A stretch of 9,548 nt of DNA from Nanobdellota archaeon (lineage in GTDB: Archaea; Nanobdellota; Nanobdellia; Pacearchaeales; GW2011-AR1), in assembly GCA_022709585.1 (NCBI GenBank), contig JAKLIN010000024.1, positions 1 to 9,548 on the forward strand, read 5' to 3'. The notes below the pieces were generated by a model. The model was not told where the DNA came from. It did not search any database and saw nothing but the letters and a program-made list of their open reading frames with translations. The position numbers and the translations under genes are program-made. This document shows, in pieces, positions 4,901 to 9,548 of this stretch (position 1 is its first letter; each line of letters begins with the position of its first letter).

Positions 4901-5572
4901 ATGACAACGCTAAAAAGATTTGTTCACGAATTAAAACATCACTGGCCATTTACACTAAGCGCGACAGTGTTCGCAATTATCTTAACCTCAATCTTATTTT
5001 TTGGATTTAATTTAGTTGTTGATGAGAATAAATTTGAATTCTTTCATTATTTTCATATTTTAGCTTCTGCAATTGTTTCCACAGGAATATTTTACAAATA
5101 CAAGAAGAATGTTCCTATTGCAATTTTAGTCGGAATCTTTTCTTCGATATTGATCGGAACAATCAGTGATATTATACTTCCTTTTTTAGGAGGAAAAATA
5201 TTTTTATGGGATATTGAATTTCATCTTCCTATTTTAGAAACACCAATTTTAGTTTTAGGAGCTTCCATGCTCGGTTCAATTATCGGAATTTGGACCAAGG
5301 CAACACGTTTTCCTCATTTCATTCATGTTTTCCTCTCTGTTTTTGCTAGTTTATTTTATATTTTAGCATTTATTCCAGAAACAACCTTTGTTTTAATGGC
5401 AATTTCATTGGCAATTGTGTTCGTAGCTGTTTTAGTACCTTGTTGTATTGGAGACATGTTAATTCCTGTAATTTTATTAAAAAGAGACTTAGAGCCTTGC
5501 TCCTGCACTGAACCTTATGAGCATCATGAAGATTGTGAATGCGAGCACGAATATCACAAGCACCATCACTGA
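4901..5572 (+). CDS. Six-helix membrane protein with Cys/His-rich cytoplasmic tail
   Basis: 223 residues. About six membrane helices are visible (roughly 17-39, 47-65, 70-95, 108-128, 136-156, 162-193). Polar groups near or inside them include His49 and His52, Glu112, His137/His140, and a PCCIGDMLIP motif (179-188), which could form a metal path. The tail from 195 has Cys200, 202, 212, 214 and His208, 209, 216, 219 and 221-223, in CSC, CEC and a His-ending cluster. With a basic N-terminus and an even helix count, the tail should be cytoplasmic. I do not recognise the family. Metal transport or metal sensing is the natural guess; the tail also resembles metal-binding tails of unrelated transporters. 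It has its own promoter and is followed by the reductase operon. Confidence 0.8.
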   Translation: MTTLKRFVHELKHHWPFTLSATVFAIILTSILFFGFNLVVDENKFEFFHYFHILASAIVSTGIFYKYKKNVPIAILVGIFSSILIGTISDIILPFLGGKIFLWDIEFHLPILETPILVLGASMLGSIIGIWTKATRFPHFIHVFLSVFASLFYILAFIPETTFVLMAISLAIVFVAVLVPCCIGDMLIPVILLKRDLEPCSCTEPYEHHEDCECEHEYHKHHH

Positions 5573-5587
5573 ACAGCGAATAACAAT

Positions 5588-5596
5588 ATTTATAAA
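5588..5596 (+). promoter_or_regulatory. TATA box of the reductase operon
   Basis: ATTTATAAA is centred about 27 bp before the ATG at 5620. This is the classic archaeal spacing for a leaderless transcript, here probably covering three genes to 7471. Confidence 0.6.
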
Positions 5597-5619
5597 AATC
5601 ATTCAGTTTTTACAAGATT

Positions 5620-6585
5620 ATGGAATCTGAACAATCAAATAATTATGACTTCTTAATCATTGGAGCAGGAGGAACTGGTTTAGCTGCAGGAATGTATGCA
5701 GGGCGTTTGGGGTTAAAAACTCTTATTCTTGGAGCAACTCATGGTTCAGAACTTCCTATTGGGGGAACAATTACTACCACGGACATTGTTGAAAACTATC
5801 CTGGATTTCCAAAAATAACCGGATTTGAGCTAGCAAAAAACCTGGAAAAGCACGCAAGAGATTATTCTGACTTTGTTTCAATAAAAAATGAAAAAGTTAT
5901 TGAAGTTGCAAAGTCTGGAAAAGGATTTGTTGTTAAAACTGAAAAATCAGAATACAAAACATTGACATTATTATTTGCAACAGGAACTAAGTGGAGAAAA
6001 CTAACTGTTCCAGGTGCTAAAGAGTTTGAAACTAAAGGAGTTTATTATTGTGCACTTTGCGATGGCCCGCTATTCAAAAATAAAGAAGTTGCAGTTGTTG
6101 GAGGAGGAAACAGCGCTGCTAAAGACGCTTTAATTTTAGCAAGACATGCAAAAAAAGTTTATCTCATTGCAAGAAAAGACAATTTAACCGCAGAACCAGC
6201 AAATATTGAAAAAATAAATCAATCAGGAAATATTGAATTAATCACAGAAAGAACCGTTGAGGAAATTAAAGGAAACAAATTTGTTGAAAGCATTGTTTTA
6301 GATAAGCCTCACAAAGGAAGAAAAGAACTTAATGTTGAAGGTGTTTTCGTTGCAATCGGACATGTCGCACTTTCAGAACTGGCTGAATCTTTAGGTGTAG
6401 AGCTTGCAAGAGACAAAGAAATTCCAGTTAATCCAGAAACAAAGCAAACAAACATTCCGGGAGTTTATGCGGCAGGAGATGTTGTTGAAAGCAAATTCAA
6501 ACAATTAATCACAGGTGTTGCAGAAGGATGCATTGCAGCTTATTCTGCTTACGAACACATCACCAAAAACAAGTTTGTGAGATAA
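5620..6585 (+). CDS. trxB: Thioredoxin-reductase-like FAD-dependent oxidoreductase
   Basis: 321 residues, the usual size of low-molecular-weight thioredoxin reductases. FAD-binding GAGGTG is at 15-20, the redox-active CALC pair is Cys144/Cys147 (followed by DG), the second dinucleotide loop GGGNSA is at 161-166 (commonly GGGDSA) and the late FAD motif GVYAAGDV is at 281-288. The enzyme should pass electrons through FAD to the CxxC and then to thioredoxin or a similar partner in the cytoplasm. The usual NADPH 2'-phosphate fingerprint HRRxxxRA is replaced by ARKDNLTA (184-191), so the donor may be NADH, ferredoxin or a deazaflavin rather than NADPH (inference). It leads a tight operon: a nucleotidyltransferase gene starts 2 bp after its stop. 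No thioredoxin gene is nearby. Confidence 0.92.
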   Translation: MESEQSNNYDFLIIGAGGTGLAAGMYAGRLGLKTLILGATHGSELPIGGTITTTDIVENYPGFPKITGFELAKNLEKHARDYSDFVSIKNEKVIEVAKSGKGFVVKTEKSEYKTLTLLFATGTKWRKLTVPGAKEFETKGVYYCALCDGPLFKNKEVAVVGGGNSAAKDALILARHAKKVYLIARKDNLTAEPANIEKINQSGNIELITERTVEEIKGNKFVESIVLDKPHKGRKELNVEGVFVAIGHVALSELAESLGVELARDKEIPVNPETKQTNIPGVYAAGDVVESKFKQLITGVAEGCIAAYSAYEHITKNKFVR

Positions 6586-6587
6586 AA

Positions 6588-7019
6588 ATGAAAGAATTTA
6601 AATCAAAAACAAGTGTTTTTGAGTATATCTCTAATAAATTTAAAGAGCAAGACACTCAAGGAATCTGCGTTGTCGGCTCAACCGCCAAAGGGAAAATAAA
6701 AAATTTCTCAGATATAGATGTTGTAGTCTTTAATAAAACAGACAAAAAGCCGTTTTATGAATTATGTTTAGTTAATAAAAAAGTAGTTTTAATCACCGTT
6801 TATTATTACCAAGCAGGAAAAATTGAAAAGATTCCTCGCAATGGAAAGATTATATACGGAAATTACTTTCAGCAGATTGAGCATAAGAATGGCAGAAAAT
6901 ATACATTAAAACAAAGAGCGATAAGAGACAATCAGATGTTTTTAGATGGTTTTTTCAAGTTTTTAAGAAGTAAAAATAAAAAATACCTTGACTGGTTAGA
7001 TAAATATTTAAGAATATGA
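6588..7019 (+). CDS. Small nucleotidyltransferase-fold (MNT-like) protein
   Basis: 143 residues from ATG 6588, two bases after the reductase stop. The frame extends back to 6528, but those 20 residues overlap the reductase and look like noise. The polymerase-beta-type signature GSTAKG (30-35) with SDIDVVVF (41-48) gives Gly30, Ser31 and the metal-binding Asp42/Asp44. The strand that often carries a third carboxylate reads VVLITVYYYQ and has none, so activity may be reduced or the third ligand may sit elsewhere. The C-terminal half is basic and aromatic. Family members transfer NMP groups to proteins or small molecules; many archaeal ones pair with HEPN proteins as toxin-antitoxin modules. Here the partner gene overlaps by 4 bp and encodes a HExxH protein instead. 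Confidence 0.8.
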   Translation: MKEFKSKTSVFEYISNKFKEQDTQGICVVGSTAKGKIKNFSDIDVVVFNKTDKKPFYELCLVNKKVVLITVYYYQAGKIEKIPRNGKIIYGNYFQQIEHKNGRKYTLKQRAIRDNQMFLDGFFKFLRSKNKKYLDWLDKYLRI

Positions 7020-7471
7020 TTCCAAAATTATTTTTAGACTATTCTTATCCTTACAATAGACTTTTCAATAAAATTTTGGGAAAAAGTTTTAGCGACGAAG
7101 ATTTAATAGAATTAAAAGAAAAATATGCCAAGTTTGAGAAACTTTATTATAAATACGCTGAAAAAATATTAGAATTGATTGAAAAATATAACGAACCTTG
7201 GCAGAAAAAAGTTATCAGAATTTATCCTGCAGGAGAAATGCTTCCTTTTAGCGTTTCAAGTCCATTAACATTGAAATATGACGAAAATGAAAGATATTTA
7301 TTGGTTGTTTTGATTCATGAGCTTATTCATAATAATTTCTTTGAAAAAAAATTTCCAAATAGAAAAGAGCTTCATCAGTACATCGCAAAAATCATGGAAA
7401 AAGTTTGTTCTGAACTTGATTTAGATTTGGAAGAAGAACGAAAGAAATTAGAAGAAATAACAACCAAATAA
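7016..7471 (+). CDS. Putative zinc metalloprotein with HELIH motif
   Basis: 151 residues. The start overlaps the previous stop in an ATGA arrangement, so translation is coupled. The order is a Tyr-rich N-terminus, a long charged helix (about 27-58), a beta region (65-90, with IRIYPAGEMLPFSVSSPLTLKY), the zinc motif HELIH (His101, Glu102, His105) preceded by the hydrophobic LLVVLI, then His120 (ELHQY) as a possible third ligand, and a charged C-terminal helix. The motif and its hydrophobic approach match gluzincin-type metallopeptidases, but the whole is shorter than typical proteases and I do not recognise the family. It has no signal peptide or membrane segment, so it is cytoplasmic. It may process or counteract the nucleotidyltransferase product encoded beside it; this is speculation from context only. 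Confidence 0.75.
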   Translation: MIPKLFLDYSYPYNRLFNKILGKSFSDEDLIELKEKYAKFEKLYYKYAEKILELIEKYNEPWQKKVIRIYPAGEMLPFSVSSPLTLKYDENERYLLVVLIHELIHNNFFEKKFPNRKELHQYIAKIMEKVCSELDLDLEEERKKLEEITTK

Positions 7472-7496
7472 TTCTTTAAATCTTTGAACAAAAAGC

Positions 7497-7503
7497 CTTA
7501 TAA
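7497..7503 (+). promoter_or_regulatory. TATA box of dph2
   Basis: CTTATAA is centred 26 bp before the ATG at 7526, which predicts a leaderless mRNA starting at the initiation codon. Confidence 0.55.
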
Positions 7504-7525
7504 CTTGTTTTAAGATTAGTATTTT

Positions 7526-8512
7526 ATGGCATTGAACTTTGAAAAAGAACTTTTAGTCAAGGAATTAAAAAAGAAAAAACCAAAGAAAGTTTTAGTTCAA
7601 CTTCCGGAGGGAGTAAAGCAAAACGCGCTTGAACTTGTTGATATTTTCAAAGATTTGAATATAGAAGTGATATTCTCAGGCGAAACAGCTTGGGGAGGAT
7701 GCGCAATTGCTGTTGGCGAGGCAAAAGATGTTCAAGCAGATTTAATTGTTCACTTCGGGCATGCTAAATTCATTGATGTTGACTTTCCTGTAATTTACAT
7801 TCCCATAAGAGACGAGATGGACTTGATTCCAATTCTAAAAAAATCCCTGAAAACACTAGAGAAATTCAAAAAAATCGGATTTTCTTATTCAATTCAGCAT
7901 ATGCATGATTTGCCAAAGATTCTGGATTTCTACAAACAAAACAAAAAGCAAGTTGTTTTGTCCAAAAAATTAGGAAGAGTTGCTTATGAAGGGCACATCA
8001 CTGGCTGCCAATATCAAGGATTGAAAGCAATTCAAGATGAAGTTGAGTGTTTTGTTATATTAGGCAATCAATTTCATTCAATGGGCGCTGTTTTAGCTGT
8101 AGACAAGCCTGTTTTTTTGATTGATGTTTACAATGATGAAGTGAGAAGCATGCAAGGGTTAAAAGAAAAAATTCTGAAGCAAAGAGCGATTTCCATTCAA
8201 AAACTGAAAGATGCTCAAAACATTGGAATTATCACTGAAACAAAACTCGGACAGAAATTCAACTCTCCAAAAATTCTTTTAGACAAAATAAAAAGTCAAG
8301 GAAAAAATGTAATTGTCATCACTATGAATGAATTCGGCCCGGACAAGCTCATGAACTTTTACAGCATAGATGCATTCATTGAACTTGCTTGCCCAAGAAT
8401 CGCGATTGATGATTTCGCAAAATATCCCAAGCCTCTTTTGACTTTAAACGAAGCTCTCGTTGCATTTGGGATAAAAACTTGGGATGAACTGTTAGAAAAA
8501 GGTTTTTTGTAG
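7526..8512 (+). CDS. dph2: Diphthamide biosynthesis enzyme Dph2
   Basis: 328 residues, the usual archaeal length. Archaeal Dph2 is a homodimeric [4Fe-4S] enzyme that cleaves S-adenosylmethionine and moves a 3-amino-3-carboxypropyl group to a His of elongation factor 2, the first step of diphthamide formation. The opening VLVQLPEGVKQNA (22-34) is characteristic. The three cluster cysteines, one per domain, are Cys59 (AWGGCA), Cys161 (ITGCQYQG) and Cys289 (ELACPRIAIDDF); this spacing agrees with what I recall for the Pyrococcus horikoshii enzyme (59, 163, 287). FGHAKF (77-82) and GNQFHSMG also fit the family. It is transcribed alone behind its own TATA box. A 16-bp palindrome follows right at the stop codon. 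Confidence 0.95.
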   Translation: MALNFEKELLVKELKKKKPKKVLVQLPEGVKQNALELVDIFKDLNIEVIFSGETAWGGCAIAVGEAKDVQADLIVHFGHAKFIDVDFPVIYIPIRDEMDLIPILKKSLKTLEKFKKIGFSYSIQHMHDLPKILDFYKQNKKQVVLSKKLGRVAYEGHITGCQYQGLKAIQDEVECFVILGNQFHSMGAVLAVDKPVFLIDVYNDEVRSMQGLKEKILKQRAISIQKLKDAQNIGIITETKLGQKFNSPKILLDKIKSQGKNVIVITMNEFGPDKLMNFYSIDAFIELACPRIAIDDFAKYPKPLLTLNEALVAFGIKTWDELLEKGFL

Positions 8513-8528
8513 ATACAACAGGTTGTAT
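8513..8528. repeat. 16-bp palindrome between dph2 and the next gene
   Basis: ATACAAC (8513-8519), AG, GTTGTAT (8522-8528) is a perfect 7-bp inverted repeat. It begins right after the dph2 stop and lies about 20 bp upstream of the TATA box of the gene at 8578. The 2-nt centre is too tight for a full RNA hairpin, so a dimeric protein-binding site is more likely than a terminator. Confidence 0.6.
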
Positions 8529-8546
8529 TTAGTCTATTATAAGTAT

Positions 8547-8556
8547 GATTATAAAC
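8547..8556 (+). promoter_or_regulatory. TATA box for the gene at 8578
   Basis: GATTATAAAC is centred about 26 bp before the ATG, predicting a leaderless mRNA. A second TATA-like ATTATAAG lies at 8536-8543 but is too far away for that start. Confidence 0.5.
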
Positions 8557-8577
8557 TAGAGAATTCTAAAACATAGA

Positions 8578-9186
8578 ATGGCTAAAAAAAATTCACTTGA
8601 AAAGATTACTTCTGCACACAAAATGCCCTTAAAAGATTTTATTTATAACTTTTATTCTGAAGGTTTTTGCTTTTCTGAGGATTTAGCTAAACAAGGTTTT
8701 CAAGAGTCAGAGATTTCTCAAGCAATAAACTCTGGAGAAGTTGTAAGAGCTTCTTGGCCTAAGGAAAAACCTCAAACAGAAGTGTACTGGTTAAACAATA
8801 ACAAAAAAATACAAGGAAGATATGATAAATTGGAATTCGAATTAACCCTCTTATTCTTAGAACAAGATCCATACGAAACTAAACCTCTTGGAGAGGATGT
8901 TGAAAGTTTAAGCCAGAAGTTAGGAGATTCAAGATTAGCCTTGTTTGGGCTCGTTTATGGCAGAGAAAAAGATATCTTAAAAGAAATTTCTGAAGAAAAT
9001 AGAATAATAACTAATAATCGTAGTTTAGCAAGCAATGATTTATTAATTCCAGGAAAAGGTCCAGTTTATATTCTTCGAGGAAGCTCTGTTGAAGCCACCT
9101 TGGATTATTTTACTCCGTGTAAAAAAGAAGAATTTCTTGAAACTGTTCGAAGAATAGAAGAAACGCCTTGGTCAAGTAGTAATTGA
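8578..9186 (+). CDS. Uncharacterised protein, first of two tandem paralogs
   Basis: 202 residues, soluble, with no signal or membrane segment. Residues 30-74 (FCFSEDLAKQGFQESEISQAINSG and on through WPKEKP to VYWLNN) align without a gap with residues 44-88 of the next gene, 17 of 45 identical. The conserved SEDLxxQGFxxSEI and INSGEV look like two helices and a turn, followed by a strand pair; this could be a small DNA- or protein-binding module, but I do not recognise it. A second domain (about 83-190), with LEFELTLLFLEQDP and LALFGLVYGREKDILKEI, ends in a Ser-rich tail. The start is set by a TATA box at the leaderless distance, and a palindrome upstream may control it. Function unknown. Confidence 0.8.
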   Translation: MAKKNSLEKITSAHKMPLKDFIYNFYSEGFCFSEDLAKQGFQESEISQAINSGEVVRASWPKEKPQTEVYWLNNNKKIQGRYDKLEFELTLLFLEQDPYETKPLGEDVESLSQKLGDSRLALFGLVYGREKDILKEISEENRIITNNRSLASNDLLIPGKGPVYILRGSSVEATLDYFTPCKKEEFLETVRRIEETPWSSSN

Positions 9187-9234
9187 ATACTTAGGAACAA
9201 TTTTTGTAATACTCTTAATTCCAGTGTAGATATT

Positions 9235-9243
9235 TTTATAAAG
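9235..9243 (+). promoter_or_regulatory. TATA box for the gene at 9279
   Basis: TTTTATAAA lies about 40 bp before the ATG, so transcription should start near 9265 with a leader of about 14 nt holding only a weak AAGAGA purine run. This second paralog therefore has its own promoter. Confidence 0.45.
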
Positions 9244-9278
9244 AAAAGCTTAGAAACTAATTTAACTTAAAAGAGAAA

Positions 9279-9548
9279 ATGGAAAAATACAAAATTTCAG
9301 AAGAAACATTGAATTTAGATAAAAATAATGAAAACTTTGCAAGCAGAGGGCAGCGAACATTGCCTTTTCAATTCAAAAGTGTTGAAGACTATTTGAACTT
9401 TCACGAATTTGCATTAAGTTCAGAATTACTATCTCAAGGATTCAAAGCATCCGACATCGAAGAAACAGTTAATTCTGGAAACGTTCTATACTTTGATTAC
9501 CCAAGAGATAATCCCAAAATAGTATTATACTACCAAAATAATTTAGAC
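9279..9548 (+). CDS. Uncharacterised protein, second tandem paralog (3' end outside window)
   Basis: ATG at 9279 opens a frame that runs to the window edge (90 codons visible, no stop). Residues 44-88 match residues 30-74 of the gene before it at a constant offset: FALSSELLSQGFKASDIEETVNSGNV, then YPRDNPK and LYYQNN. The first 40 residues (MEKYKISEETLNLDKNNENF and on) are different and charged. The two genes are on the same strand, 92 bp apart, each with a TATA box, which suggests a local duplication followed by divergence, or an accessory gene family. No function can be given. Since the rest is missing, whether it also has the second domain of its neighbour is not known. Confidence 0.8.
   Translation, partial: MEKYKISEETLNLDKNNENFASRGQRTLPFQFKSVEDYLNFHEFALSSELLSQGFKASDIEETVNSGNVLYFDYPRDNPKIVLYYQNNLD

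Noticed and set aside
6528..6587. Upstream start for the nucleotidyltransferase
   Set aside because: These 20 residues overlap the end of the reductase in another frame and look like out-of-frame noise (MHCSLFCLRTHH); the ATG at 6588 directly follows the reductase stop.
8513..8528. Palindrome as a hairpin terminator of dph2
   Set aside because: The centre is only two bases, the stem is AT-rich and no long T run follows; a protein-binding site is a better reading.
9186..9213. AATACT direct repeats at 9186-9191 and 9208-9213
   Set aside because: Only six bases in AT-rich DNA; too short to separate from chance.
1..9548. CRISPR array or insertion sequence
   Set aside because: No regularly spaced repeats of 24-40 bp, no transposase-like protein and no matching terminal inverted repeats were seen.

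Overview
The window looks like a piece of a small AT-rich archaeal genome, most likely a DPANN lineage of the Woesearchaeota/Pacearchaeota type; the phylum is inferred, not proven. Archaeal signs are a tRNA-Tyr gene with an intron at 37/38 and a good bulge-helix-bulge, a C1-G72 pair and no encoded CCA; a Dph2 diphthamide enzyme with three Cys at archaeal spacing; TATA-like boxes about 25 bp before many ATGs, which suggests leaderless mRNAs; and a surface protein with many N-glycosylation sequons, an Fn3-like domain, a poly-Gly linker and one C-terminal membrane anchor.

Layout. 2-922: 3' part of the surface protein gene. 982-1117: tRNA-Tyr, followed 24 bp later by a YdeI/OmpD-associated-like gene (1142-1705). 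1732-2238: two small uncharacterised minus-strand genes. 2356-3382: a two-helix membrane protein and a YedJ-like HD phosphohydrolase on the plus strand. 3426-4206 (minus): a small anchored Cys-rich protein, and upstream of it a membrane-embedded winged-helix regulator with a Cys/His outer loop. A 122-bp divergent control region with short repeats separates this regulator from a type II antitoxin/RelE-like toxin pair (4329-4861). 4901-5572: a six-helix membrane protein with a Cys/His-rich tail. 5620-7471: a tight operon of a thioredoxin-reductase-like flavoprotein, a small nucleotidyltransferase and a HExxH protein. 7526-8512: dph2. 8578-9186 and 9279 to the end: two tandem genes whose N-terminal regions align without gaps and which belong to a family I do not recognise.

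How the genes may work together. From 3426 to 6585 three neighbouring genes encode likely metal- or thiol-reactive Cys/His clusters at the membrane (a sensor-like regulator, a Cys-rich exported peptide, a membrane protein with a Cys/His tail), next to a CxxC flavoprotein reductase lacking the usual NADPH fingerprint. A metal or redox homeostasis neighbourhood is a reasonable hypothesis, but the genes lie in separate transcription units and no function is proven. The other most interesting points are the coupled nucleotidyltransferase/HExxH pair, the tandem unknown paralogs with a 16-bp palindrome upstream, and the single strong Shine-Dalgarno site, found on the Cys-rich peptide gene. No CRISPR array, insertion sequence or rRNA was seen.
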